Below, piece after piece: positions 10,087 to 20,699 of a DNA stretch of 64,000 nucleotides; the first letter of the stretch is position 1, and every line of letters starts with the position of its first letter. Made by a program: the position numbers and the translations under genes. Location: NCBI GenBank assembly GCA_036873135.1, contig JAPTYO010000002.1, positions 20,610,452 to 20,674,451 on the forward strand, given 5' to 3'. The stretch is from Clarkia xantiana subsp. parviflora. Its lineage: Eukaryota; Streptophyta; Magnoliopsida; Myrtales; Onagraceae. The notes beneath the pieces were generated by a model. It saw nothing but the letters and a program-made list of their open reading frames with translations. It made no database searches and was not told the origin of the DNA.

Positions 10087-11415
10087 CTACCCAAGTCTGG
10101 AATCGGATCTCCCTAATGAACCAGCGTCGAGCAATCTGCCAACCTCCTGCTGGATTGCAATCCTCTTGTCTGTTCCCATCGGACGTCTCTTCTGTGCGAT
10201 CGGCTTGATCGTGGGGTCGATATTCAATTCATGCTCGATCACGTCCCGACTGATTCCTGGCATATCGCTCGGAGACCAGGCAAATAACTCCTTGAATTCC
10301 TTCAATAGGGCGATCAACTCCTGAGCTTTTTCCTCGGATAGGGCGGATCCGATCTTTACCCTCCTCTCGGGTCCATCTATCTCGACTTCTTTTAGGTCCT
10401 CCATGGGGGCGGGACGCCCAAACTCCTCTCGAGGATCAGTGTCTGTTTGGAGAACCGACATAGCCTCCTTCCTTGATCTTCTCGTGGCGTTGACATAGCA
10501 TCGTCTCGACGCCACCTGGTCGCCTTTCACTTCGCCGACCCCATTCTCAGTCGGGAACTTCAGTTTCTGATGAACAGTTGAGGCTACTGCCATCAGCGGG
10601 TTGATAGTGGTTCTTCCAATGATCGCATTGTACGTCCCTGTGGATTCGACCACCACGAACTCCACATCTCTCTTCTCCATCTTCCAGCCACTTCCGAACC
10701 ACACGGGCAACGTAATGACCCCCAATGGATAAGAGGTTGTGCCGCAAAATCCTACCATCGGGAAGCTAACCTCTCGTAAGTCTTTCTTCTTTTTCCCCAT
10801 CTGCTCCAGGGCGTCGGAGAAGAGGATGTCGGAGGAGCTTCCTCCATCGATGAGGATCCTCTTCATTTCGAATCCCCCTACGTCCAATGTCACTACTAGA
10901 GCGTCCTCGTGGGGGGTCTCTACTCCCTCCAGATCCTTCGCCGAGAAGGTGATCTCCATCTCCTCCTTCGGGGTCCACGACCGAGATCTTTTTCCCAAAA
11001 CCACTGCGACTGGCACTTGGTTGGCATAACGCTCCCGAGAAGACGATGTGTCTCCCCCTGCAGCGAACCCTCCATGGATCACATTAATAATCCTCTTCTG
11101 TTGGGACCCTGATGGGCCCTCCGAAGGCTCTGCGTCGGACCTCCTCTTCCTTGGGGACCTCGATCGAGATTTGGACCTTGACCGAGATCGGGAACGGGGC
11201 TTGTAGCGCGAGTCTCCCACGAACTCCTTCAGCTTACCCCTCTGGATAAGCTTCTCTATTTCCTTCTTCAGCTCCCGACACTGGTCAGTGTCGTGACCAG
11301 AGGCCCGATGGAATCGGCAGTAACGGTCGGTGTGGGAGCCCAACTTTTCTCCTTCCTTCTTCTTGGGGAAACGAGCGAGGCCTTGCTTCTCCATTACCGC
11401 CAAGACCTCTTTCAA
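10087..11415 (-). CDS. Tat-type gag C-terminus and aspartic protease
   Basis: The 442-residue frame begins with the end of gag. It carries a Tat-style Cys/His motif (YCRFHRASGHDTDQC, residues about 32-46), an Arg/Ser-rich stretch (RSRSRSRSKSRSRSPRKRR) and an aspartic protease. The protease active site is IDGGSSSDILF instead of the usual DTG; DGG variants are common in this lineage. IIGRTTINPL is the second protease motif. The C-terminal part is the linker into reverse transcriptase (HELNIDPTIKPIAQKRRPM). It is linked to gag through a C8 run at 11425-11432 and loses frame near 10118. Confidence 0.87.
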   Translation of the reverse strand: MKEVLAVMEKQGLARFPKKKEGEKLGSHTDRYCRFHRASGHDTDQCRELKKEIEKLIQRGKLKEFVGDSRYKPRSRSRSRSKSRSRSPRKRRSDAEPSEGPSGSQQKRIINVIHGGFAAGGDTSSSRERYANQVPVAVVLGKRSRSWTPKEEMEITFSAKDLEGVETPHEDALVVTLDVGGFEMKRILIDGGSSSDILFSDALEQMGKKKKDLREVSFPMVGFCGTTSYPLGVITLPVWFGSGWKMEKRDVEFVVVESTGTYNAIIGRTTINPLMAVASTVHQKLKFPTENGVGEVKGDQVASRRCYVNATRRSRKEAMSVLQTDTDPREEFGRPAPMEDLKEVEIDGPERRVKIGSALSEEKAQELIALLKEFKELFAWSPSDMPGISRDVIEHELNIDPTIKPIAQKRRPMGTDKRIAIQQEVGRLLDAGSLGRSDSRLG

Positions 11416-12686
11416 AGGCCTGTTGAGGGGGGGGTAAACTCCTCCCTCTGACTGTCCCTCTTGGTCGGACGCCTATCCTCCCTCCGATCGGAGCGTCCAC
11501 GACTCCGACTACCCTCGGAGCTATCCTTCCTGTGTCGGTTGTCCAATGGTTTGAACAACTGCTTTCCTTCGCGCCCCTTGGGAGGAGCCAATTCTCCGGC
11601 AGCGATCTTCGACTCTTGGACGTCGATTTGCTGTTTTACCCTCGCCTGGAGTGCCTCCATATTCCAGACTTTTTTGGCCGCGACGCTGTGAAGTAAGTCG
11701 GAGCCGTAGGGGGGATTGAGGTTTTTCAGGAAGGTACGGATGGCCTCGCCCTCCGATATCTCCTCATCCAGCTCGGTCATACCAGCCGTGTAACGCTGGT
11801 AGTATTGGGCCAGCGATTCATCGAGCCTCTGGACTACCTCATGCAGGGTCCGAACACTCTTCAGCAGCCGTCGACGCCCTTGGTACTGGGCGATGAATCG
11901 CTGATGCATATCCTTCCAACAGGTTATACATCCAGTGGGCAGACTGTAGAACCATGTCATCGCCTTCTCTCCCAAGGTACTCGGGAACAACGCACAGATA
12001 ACATCCTTATCCGGGGTCCTGCCCATGCACGCTGTCAGGTGCTTCTGCACGTGGCGAACCGGGTCCGCGACCCCGTCGTACTCGTCTATCTTCGGGATAC
12101 CCAAGCCTGGAGGGGCCAGGGTATGGATCAATCTGGGAACGAAAGGATGGGTCTCCTGACTCCCCAATTCCGACATCATGGGCTTCTGATCTCCCATGCA
12201 AATACCCACAATCTTCACCACCTGATCAGCAGTGAGGGGACCATTCAGGGGAATAGTCCTTTGTTGCACTGGCCCTGGTCCATCGACCACGAAATTCTCC
12301 GCCGGTGCTGGATTAGGGGGAATGGGCTGTTCCCTCAACGGAGGGGGTGGTGGTAGGTTGTCGTCTACCTGCCTTCTGGGCGCATCTCGCCGCGGAGGGA
12401 GCGGCGGTAGATCGGTCTGCCTTCTAGCAGCTTCTCTCCGGTCTAGGAGGGTCTCCATGGCCTCCATGAATAGGGGCATGGCCTCTGCCACTACCCTGGC
12501 CAGCTCTGGATTCTGGGAAGGTGTCTCGTTTCTGGATCCACCAGGGGTGTTGTTCCTTCGCGCGATGTCGTCTCGGCGAGTGCTGTCACCATCATCTCTC
12601 AAATCCTGATGCTGGGTAGCATCCTCAGGGGGATTGCTGGTGGCCGGCACCTGCTTGCCTGAACGCTGCGGTCTGTTGCCAGCCAT
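11412..12686 (-). CDS. Tat-type gag polyprotein
   Basis: The 424-residue frame begins MAGNRPQRSGKQ at ATG 12686, 67 bp inside the 5' LTR boundary. It has a Pro/Arg-rich N-terminus (LPPLPPRRDAPRRQ) and then the retrotransposon gag core with IPKIDEYDGVADPVRHVQK, AMTWFYSLPTGCITCW and RLDESLAQYYQRY. A basic C-terminus (RGRSDRREDRRPTKR) follows. It would form the capsid in which the RNA is copied. The frame ends at 11412, just after a run of eight C residues. A -1 shift on that run would join it to the protease frame. Confidence 0.88.
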   Translation of the reverse strand: MAGNRPQRSGKQVPATSNPPEDATQHQDLRDDGDSTRRDDIARRNNTPGGSRNETPSQNPELARVVAEAMPLFMEAMETLLDRREAARRQTDLPPLPPRRDAPRRQVDDNLPPPPPLREQPIPPNPAPAENFVVDGPGPVQQRTIPLNGPLTADQVVKIVGICMGDQKPMMSELGSQETHPFVPRLIHTLAPPGLGIPKIDEYDGVADPVRHVQKHLTACMGRTPDKDVICALFPSTLGEKAMTWFYSLPTGCITCWKDMHQRFIAQYQGRRRLLKSVRTLHEVVQRLDESLAQYYQRYTAGMTELDEEISEGEAIRTFLKNLNPPYGSDLLHSVAAKKVWNMEALQARVKQQIDVQESKIAAGELAPPKGREGKQLFKPLDNRHRKDSSEGSRSRGRSDRREDRRPTKRDSQREEFTPPSTGL

Positions 12687-12740
12687 GGTATGGAATCAGA
12701 GGGAAGCAAACTTACTTTTGGCTTTTTGTTGCGTTCCTAC

Positions 12741-12752
12741 AGACGGCGCCAA
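12741..12752 (-). promoter_or_regulatory. Primer-binding site of the Tat-type element
   Basis: On the minus strand TTGGCGCCGTCT follows the end of the 5' LTR directly. TGGCGCCG-type primer sites are common in plant Ty3/gypsy elements outside the chromoviruses. Confidence 0.75.
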
Positions 12753-13404
12753 TGTTGGATCACGGCGGGAACTCCGGTTACGGTGACGGATTCCTTAGCT
12801 CCTCGCAATCCTGCAGAAGGGGAATAGAGGGCGGTGGCCCAGAATCCCTCTCCGATGCTTAACGTAAGTACGGTGGTCAACAGATCAAGCAAGCAGTATT
12901 TGTGTGTATGTCAAAAAACGTAACCCTAATCTGGAATACCTTCCCTCCTTTTATAGAGGAAAGGCTATCCCAGTTACCTGATTAGGCGGTTGGATTGTGA
13001 TCCACTATCCCACATATCTCGCCGTATATCTTGCCACGTATCTTGTACAGTTATTCGTATCCCACATATCTCGCCCATTATACCATTACTGTGATCATGG
13101 CGAGATTTCCGGGATTGTGCTCTTACTGGCGAGTCTCGATCATTATCGGAGACTCCCAGGTTGCATCGTTGAGGATTCGGTGTCGGGGAGTGGCATCAAC
13201 TCCCATATCGGGACCGACTACGTCCAGGTCCGATATCTTCGGGGCTCTCCCCTGTCGGAGCCATACTTACTCGGGGCTATTCAATGTCGGGACCTCCTTC
13301 CGTCGGAGCCCTTAGCCTTCCAGCAGCCCAGCTCCTAGCCCAACGGGCCTAGTCGCCGTTTGCCAATCGTTTAGGGGCCTAACGGCCTTCGCCGGGGCCC
13401 ATCA
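12753..13404 (-). repeat. 5' LTR of the Tat-type element
   Basis: 652 bp, offset by exactly 7,036 bp from the other LTR, with no difference seen. Seen on the plus strand it ends ggggcccatca and is followed by GGAGG. Confidence 0.95.
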
Positions 13405-13568
13405 GGAGGTACGTCCGTCGTAACATGTTTGCCGTAGTTGGAGAATTAACTTGGGTTTGGCGTAGCCTAGCTAGCTATAGCTATATATATTTCTCTTTGG
13501 TTCTTTTTCTGTCACACTGTGATTGAAACGAAACCCAGCAGCTTGATTGATTATGTATGTATGGTCAG

Positions 13569-13830
13569 GAAGTACGGGGATACATATGATTGAAGCAATA
13601 TGTATGCAAAAGAAACAGAATGGTGAGCTCGCGACTTGTACTTCATTCGGACTCGGCAATCCCCGTGGTGCTCGGAACAGACCCCAAACCCAAATTCTCC
13701 TTCCATTAACGGCAAACATGTTTGCGCCCGGAGGTACATCAGGTGGGCCCACCTCCCACACATGATGCCAAGTTCATTCCTTATATTGGGACATGACTTG
13801 AGAGATATCGTTTATTTGCCTTATATATGA
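13569..13830 (+). pseudogene. Plant RRM-like family gene, second exon, decayed
   Basis: After the acceptor-like tatggtcag the three frames in turn carry KYGD, IEAICMQKKQNGE, LVLHSDSAIPVVLGTDPK with PKFSF, and then NGKHVCARRYIRW. These parts together match the RRM-like C-terminal end expected for the gene whose first exon is at 4204-5089. Frame changes near 13590, 13635 and 13705 confirm decay. The order and strand agree with one gene split by the 5717-13404 insertion. The last exon ends at an undetermined point before 13830. Confidence 0.6.
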
Positions 13831-15376
13831 AAACTATATATGGCCGGTCATGGTGTTTTCGTATTTATATGTCATTTGTCGTTTAGTTGTCGAAATGTTT
13901 TTACAAGCCTCGATCGAGGAGGGTCATGTAATATTTTCTCGCTAATTATGACATCTTAATTTTAATTAATAGATTATTGCATCTTCTCTTAATGTGTCAC
14001 TAGCTAGTAGTAATCTTCATATCCTACTAAATCTAATCTAATTATATGTGCAAACCATTTGATATCATTGAGTGAAGAAATCCAAAACTAGTATACAACA
14101 CGTGGTAATTAATAAAAAGTTCATTAATTTCAACAAATTTGAGACTCTAAGACATACCATAATCTGGGAAAAACATGCTATAAAAATCGGACTGGCTAGG
14201 ATCCTTTGAAAGTATCTATGCCTTAGACTTATTTTTTCAAATATTTTATTTGCAATTAGAAATAATATAAAAAAATAGATACAAAAATTAAACTGAATAA
14301 TCACAATAATGATAAAAGTGGATTTTAAGATTTTGTTTTGAATTTAAATATTAATGTTTATATCGTAGAAAATAAAAATAAGAGTTTAAAAAAACACAAA
14401 AAAAAAAAAAACCATTTCGGGGGCAAATGAAAATGAAATAATTAATAATAAGAGAAAAAGTATAATGCTCTTAAAATTGAAGGATTAAACAATAAATAAA
14501 ATAATTGCTAAAGAAAAATAATGCATGGAAGCATTAATACTTTAAAATGATGTTAGACAAACCGCATAAAAATATACGCCTTTCATTTCAATCCATATAT
14601 TTATTTCCTTTTACTTTTACTTTTTATATTTATAGATAAGTACTTTATTTTTATTTAATATAACAACATTTTAAAATATATAGATTCTTCATTCGGTATA
14701 TTTAAATTATTTAATTTCTACGTGAAGTGCTAGTTGACATAAGTAATTAAAAATTGTAAATTTTAAAATTAATTTAGAGATTCTAACTCTAAATGTGTAT
14801 TATTATGTCTCGTGAGACAACCATGAGATTTAAGACGCACCACAAATATCAAAGTTATTAAATAATACTATTTAATTTTAATTTTTTTAAATATTTTCGG
14901 GTTATTTAATTTACTATAATATTATTTGAAAATTATAATAATTAAATAGTAGTTATTTTTTCTACGGTACTCTGATATATGAACGGACTATTTTATGTGA
15001 AAATTGATGTAAATTCCTTCCATATGACATAGGATATTATATATTTCTAAATTATGTACATTGTTCTAATAAATTAAACAATGTTTTTTAATATATTAAT
15101 ATTGTTTTAAGAAACAAAATTAAATCATTAATATTATAATATAAATTTTTCATATAACTTGAACTCCTCACAAAACACGGTGAATAAGTAGTAAATAAAA
15201 TAATGCAACAGTTGAAATATAGGGATTAATTTAAGAACAGATCAAATAATAAAATATAAATTCAAGGATGAAATTGTATTCCTACGAATTTGAGGATGAA
15301 ATTGTATATAATACTAACCTTGATTTAGGAGTGAGTTGAATGGTTTCGCCTACAAGTTTGAGGAGCTTTATGAGAC
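13831..15376. other. AT-rich intergenic DNA
   Basis: No coding feature is recognised. The stretch is rich in A/T runs such as the A run near 14395-14410. Confidence 0.5.
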
Positions 15377-15452
15377 AGTTGGTTAAGCATACGTTTTAAT
15401 TTTTACAAGGTGTTATGTTATGTTAAAAATTAGACGTATATCTTAACCAACT
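15377..15452. repeat. Short foldback repeat
   Basis: The arms agttggttaagcatacg and, on the opposite strand, agttggttaagatatacg flank a short T-rich loop. The sequence ttggttaagacgtat resembles a repeat also seen, degenerate, near 36300, so this may be a remnant of a SINE-like family. Confidence 0.45.
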
Positions 15453-15762
15453 ACTTCATAAAATTGAATTTGTGGGTAAAATCATTAAAACATATGTTAG
15501 GCATGACCTGTCCTTCCGTTTTTATTTTTCCAGTAGATCTCCGGTTGGGCGGGCATGACTTAATCGTCAATGAGTGCCTGGCATAATTGGAACGCTTACT
15601 GTGAGATTCTTAGATCTTAATTGGACTTGTACAAACAAGAACGTACGGTAAAAAAAAAAAAAAAAATCTAAATTCGCTAAATTCCGAAAAAATTACGGAT
15701 TTAAGATAACAGAAAATAAACCCCGCACATTCGAACTTAGTTAGATAATGTCGGATTTATAT

Positions 15763-18616
15763 ATATCTATATATATATTATAAAGTAATAGGAAATAGAC
15801 TAAGGAAATGTAAGTGCGCCACGTCAGACTAATAGGTGAATGTAAGTACGTCACATAATCCTTTAGCATGGTTTCTACAACCGGTTTTTGGTTTTGTCGG
15901 TTTGATACTTGGTTCATTCAACTCACTTAATTATAACACTTATGTGACCAAAATATAACAATTTATTACGCTTCCAAAAATAAAACCTAAACCATTAGAA
16001 GCCAATGCTCTTCAGTCTTCAGATGGTCTCGGAATTCTTCATCTACCCATGGGGCTCTTCTCTTTCTGAGGAATTTCTCCCCAGGCAATAGCGGTTCTTG
16101 GAGGGCGCGCACCGTTGAAGCCACGGACGGCAGGTCGACGTCGCCGGCTAAATTGAGCCCGACCACCCACCCTCTCCTCTCCAGGCGATTGTCCACAGGC
16201 GGTGGCGATTCTTAGCGGTCACGCACCACAGAAGCTAAAGACTGCAGGTCGGGGCCGTCGGGTATGGTCGTTCGCGGTGGTTCTTGAGCCCATAGGTTCC
16301 TCCACCCGTCGCGACCACGGACGGAAGTTCGACAACGTCAGGTCTTCATCCGCCACCCACAACAAGAGTCTCTCTCTTCTTCATCACGAGACTCATGTTT
16401 TACCAGGCTCTCTTCTTCATTTTTCCCCATATGCTCTTCCTCTTCTTCTTGGCTTTTCCTCTCCTCCTAACCGCGTATTCGTTTTGTTCGACTTTGGTCA
16501 GTTCATACAGATCGAAGGACTCCAACCATGCGATGGGTCCAATTGCAGAGGTTGGCAATTTAATCTGATTTTTCTTTTGACCAGAAAGTACCATGAAATT
16601 ATATGTTCATTTTCATGTACTCTTTATTTGTTTGGCTTTAATTGGTATTATATGAGATTTTGCATCTGGTATTTGTTAACTTGATTGGTATTATTTGAGA
16701 TTTTTAATATCACTTCTGATTTTTCTATGGGATTCTCTACGGTTTGTTAATATGACACAAAAGTATGGTTTTTTCGTTTTCTTCTTTGCAGTTTGTTTAT
16801 AGCTTCAAATTTTTGTTCATAGTGCTAAAGAGTGGAAGACGTCATCGTGCCAGGTGAAATGTTATCCTCTCTTTTTTAAGTTTGAATCTTTGAAGTTTGG
16901 TCATTATTTTTGTAGCCATGCTTCCTTCATTAGTTTCTGTTGTGCGGATGTGACCATGATTGAATCATTATAATGAAGGAAGCATCGCTAAAAACATCAA
17001 GAAGATGTGCCCCAACAGTTGAATTCCGGTGAGATCTTATTCTGCGTTTTTTCCTCAGAATAATTGCTACTTCGATGAAACAATTTTCTTTTACCCTTAG
17101 CGTCTTAATTTTGTTACTTTTCTACGATCTTGGTTGTTCATGTTCCCCCAACTGTAGGTTGTCCACAACTCTACGTCCGAAACGTAGTTGAATCAGTATG
17201 CTCTTCCACAACATGTGACGTTTTTAAGGAAATCATGCACCTAAAACGGGTATAACATTGGATGAAGAGCTTACTAGATGAGATTTCTAAGGTAATAACG
17301 TTGTTGTTGTTGTTGTTTTTTTTTTTTTTTTTGCAGATTTGCAAGTAATACAATGCATTTGGCAGCTCAATCGTCAACCTTTTTCTCCCGATGTTCATTA
17401 TCGTTGTCGTTTATGCGAGTTCTTCTCACCAACCGATTAGTCTCATCACTGGTCGATTTTTATCTTCACTAGATCTTACCCTTCCTTTTACGGTATATGC
17501 TTTGCTCGAGGAGTTTCTTTTGCTCGACTCCATTTCATCATTTTGTGAGAGTAGAAGATTTCTTTGGATTTGTGTCTGATTCTCAAAAGGATGGAGGTGG
17601 GTTAGAGAGGTATGTTCAACTTTCTTCTTTCCTTGGATGAATGCAATCAGTGATAATGATTAAAAATATTTGGCCAAAAAAAAGATAATGACTAAAATAT
17701 ACTTTTCTCTTAGTTATTACTTGGGCATTTTTGTACAAGGGCGTTCATACATTTAACTTAACCATGTATTTCCTTATTGCGAAATCTTTTTATCATTTGT
17801 AGATACCATTGAACTTGGAATACAAGCTGGTTACTTTGAACGTCATATTGCAGCATATGACTTCCAGACTACACAATGCAGTTTGTATTGTCAGGTAGTT
17901 GTTATATCATCTAACTTATGAGTTATGAACTTATGAAAATATTCACTATGATGCATTGCTTTTTGTTCAGCGGATGTCTCTACTTGAAGAAGCACCGAGA
18001 TGAGTTTGATCAGATCATATTTTCCTTACATAAAGATTGGTCAATCTGGGTGGTTGATGGGATTATTCTGAATTTCATCAAGGATCAACACAGGTAATAT
18101 GCTATTCAACTATCCCAGATGAACCCTTTTTGTAATTGAACGTTGGTTATTTTAGTTATTGAATTGTTTCCTTCTTATAGTAGTGGTCATGGCTAATCAT
18201 ATATTATGTTGTTTCTTATTTCAGTTTTCATGTGTTAATTTTTTTTTTCCTACATTATATTAATATTTGGAGAAAACTTGGTCAAACTGTGGAAGATACT
18301 GACTAAAGTGCAAGCTTGCATATTACTGAAAACTCCGATTTTTTTTTTCTAAAAGGGAAAATCGATCTTCATGCCACTACAGAAAAATGAATGACTTGAT
18401 GCAGTTTCATGTAATATACTAGAGGAAAAATTGACGATTGATGATATTTATGAATAGCAATTGATTGATTATTTGTTCAATAAAATTGCATTTTTTCCAA
18501 GTGATTTTGTTAATTAGCTGATATAGTTTGCTAAATCAAAGAAAGAATTCGGAGCAATGAAGATCCGTGTAGGAATGATATTTTTTACCACTCACCAGAT
18601 TACTACAAGTAATATA
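15763..18616 (+). mobile_element. Possible Helitron-derived segment
   Basis: Two similar starts are seen. One is tctatatatatattataaag at 15763, with gcgccacgtca about 50 bp on. The other is tctatatatataataaagta near 18617, with gcgccacatca about 35 bp on. Helitrons in plants often begin TC-TATATATA... with a nearby gccacgtca-like sequence. Between them lie exon-like pieces, for example KKHRDEFDQIIFSLHKDW near 17985-18040 followed by a GT donor. I do not recognise these pieces; they could be captured gene fragments. No 3' hairpin with CTRR end was found, so the call is weak. Confidence 0.3.
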
Positions 18617-18639
18617 TATCTATATATATAATAAAGTAG

Positions 18640-18936
18640 GAGGTGAGAGATGGGGTAATTTTCATTGCGCCACATCACCATAGAAGGCTAATATGAGCGT
18701 GTCATGTCAGCACAGAAGGAGAGATAGTGGATAAAGTTAGAAGAAATTCTTGTTAAAGATTGGAGCATGGAGCTGTTTTGAGGACAGTTTTTTGAAGATT
18801 GGGGGCTATTTTCCGAAATTGGATTTTCGGGGGGCCATTTTATGAAGACCGGGTTTAAATGAACCTTGGTGTATTGTGGTGGAGCATTGTGTTGCTCTTT
18901 GTTGCTTCAGCTGAGTTCTGGAGTTGTATATTAGTT
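18640..18936. other. Unassigned DNA
   Basis: This is the continuation of the second Helitron-like start and then G/T-rich sequence leading into the degenerate tandem repeat. No gene is seen. Confidence 0.4.
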
Positions 18937-19270
18937 TGAAGATTGGAGCATTGGAGCTTCGTCTTTTGTTGGGTTGTTGAGGATTGAAGCATTGGAGCTT
19001 CGTCCTTCATGTTGGTTTGATGAAAACTGGAGCATTGGAGTTTCGTCTTGTTGGATTGTTGAAGATTGGAGCATGTGGCTTCGTCTTTTGGTTGTTGAAG
19101 ATTGGAGCATTGGAGCTTCATCATTTATTGGTTTGTTCAAGATTGCAAGTTTTGTTGAACTTTATCTTGGTGATGGATAATGAAGCCTTGGAGCTTTCAT
19201 TATTGAAGATTGGAGCTTTATTGCTCGGTTTTGAAGATTGCTTTTGTTTCGGTTTGAATTGTTGAAGATT
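18937..19270. repeat. Degenerate tandem repeat, GAAGATTGGAGCATTGGAGC-like
   Basis: The core gaagattggagcattggagc, followed by ttcgtctt and ttgttgg-like sequence, recurs about six to eight times with spacing of roughly 40-60 bp. The copies are much diverged. Open frames on both strands across it are by-products of the repetition. Confidence 0.65.
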
Positions 19271-19960
19271 GGTGATGCGCTTCGGATTGAAGAAGGAAGA
19301 AGAAGAGGAAGATGGGGGAATATTGGATATTATATGTATGGGGTTATTATCTATTTATGCTAAGTTTATGTTAGTTCTAGTATTTGTAATTTAGTCCCTA
19401 ATGTTCCTAGGGTTTTGCATTCTAGTTCTAGAGGTCTCCTATATAAAAGAGCCTCCACTATTGTAATAGTCATGCAACCTTCTCATATCATGTTTAGTAT
19501 AATGAAATGATTGCTCTCTTCATACTCTCCAACCTCCCTACAATTATAAACGTTTATACACTGTCACAAGTCAGACCTTGTAACACTCTCAAAGGTGTAC
19601 AGCATGTCACGTTGCCATTCATTCATAATCCATTTTATGGACTAGACATACTAGTACCCATGATAACACATCCATATGCACTTACAAGATTAGTTATGAT
19701 TTATTACAAACACATGTGATTCATGTTATCGGTTACATACACGTCATCATATGATAGCACGTTTATGACTAACCCTGACTCGCAAATTTTTTGCTATGAG
19801 TTCAACATTGATATAGGTCATACCCTCCTAGAACGAAAGGAAGGACCACTCATCGTAAAACAACAAATGTAAAATAAAAGCCGAGATACAATCGGGTTTA
19901 TAATCCTTCTAAACAAATAGAGTCAAGAAACGGCAAGTCGATTCTTGACTCGGGGGAAAA
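19271..19960. other. Possible LTR or promoter-like fragment, then the start of element 3' sequence
   Basis: A TATA-like ctatataaaag at 19439-19449 with promoter-like surroundings could belong to a decayed LTR, but no partner is in view. The last 150 bp, up to the purine tract cgggggaaaa at 19951-19960, probably belongs to the 3' untranslated region of the element whose LTR follows. Confidence 0.3.
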
Positions 19961-20518
19961 TGATGGATATACACCCGATTGATCCTCACTAAGGCTCAAA
20001 CACGGTCGCCCCGCCGACCCCGTGGTAAGTCCTCTATCTTTTTCACGCGCTATTCCGGTTGCGTGTTAACACAACTACCGAACTAGTCTGGTTGCACCAG
20101 CAACCGGACTAGTCCGGTGACGACGGCGTCGACGCGTCCGGTGACGACGGGGTACTGACACCCGGGGCATATTTTTACCCTGTTACTCTCTCAATCTCTG
20201 TGCGGGCCCCACCCAAAAATGTGGGCCCCTCCGGTGCCTGGATCCAAAACTCTATAAATAGGGGCCTAGGTCTTTCATTTCCAGGCTGATCTCGGATTGA
20301 GACACCGGAGCTCTGACTTCTCTCTACTTTATCTCTCTAAAATTATGTTCTTACTTTGGCATCGGAGAGGGTTCGCCAGAGACACCCTCCCTCTCTAGCA
20401 CTACCCTTTGTGCAGGTCCACCAGGCATGGAGTTGGATCGACCATAACCTGAAGATCAGAGGAACGTGACTCGACGTAAGGCCGCCAAGATCAGACCCCG
20501 GATGAGCAAGTTCCAACA
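19961..20518 (+). mobile_element. Lone Ty3/gypsy 3' LTR with polypurine tract
   Basis: The 558-bp segment starts tgatggatatacacccg straight after the purine tract cgggggaaaa and ends gttccaaca, so it has TG...CA ends. Inside is ctataaataggggcc (a TATA box, 20251-20265) followed by ttctctctacttta, the usual plant LTR promoter layout. The TGATGG start after a G-rich tract resembles the Tat-type element at 5717-13404. No second LTR is present, so it is a truncated element. Confidence 0.6.
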
Positions 20519-20699
20519 CTTTCCATGATGCATGATTTCAAACACAAAATTATATATTACTACATCTCATATTTTCTAGTCAATGCAATACAAATAACAC
20601 ACTATCCGACTTCCCAAGAGTATATATTCTGTTTGACAGAGTTCTCAAAAACCTCTTATTTTAAACTCGTCGAATCAATTTAGAATCATAATTTTGTTA

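Larger units (their letters stand above)
5717..13404 (-). mobile_element. Tat-type Ty3/gypsy LTR retrotransposon
   Basis: The element is full length, 7,688 bp, on the minus strand. It is bounded by two 652-bp LTRs that look identical by eye. In its own direction the order is 5' LTR (12753-13404), PBS starting TTGGCGCCGTCT, gag, protease, reverse transcriptase, RNase H, a second RNase H, integrase, a tandem-repeat 3' untranslated region, a purine-rich tract and the 3' LTR. The second, archaeal-type-position RNase H before integrase marks the Tat lineage. Flanks are GGAGA (5712-5716) and GGAGG (13405-13409), a 5-bp target duplication with one mismatch. Coding is broken in three places: the C8 run at 11425-11432, a 1-nt loss near 10118 and a nonsense codon at 7877-7879. 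It sits in the intron of the RRM-like pseudogene. Confidence 0.93.

Noticed and set aside
16202..16684. 160-residue open frame as a host gene
   Set aside because: Composition is like intron and leader sequence, no domain is recognised, and it lies in a putative Helitron segment.
18855..19265. Small repetitive protein genes on either strand
   Set aside because: All frames come from the same degenerate repeat, with no start context or homologue.
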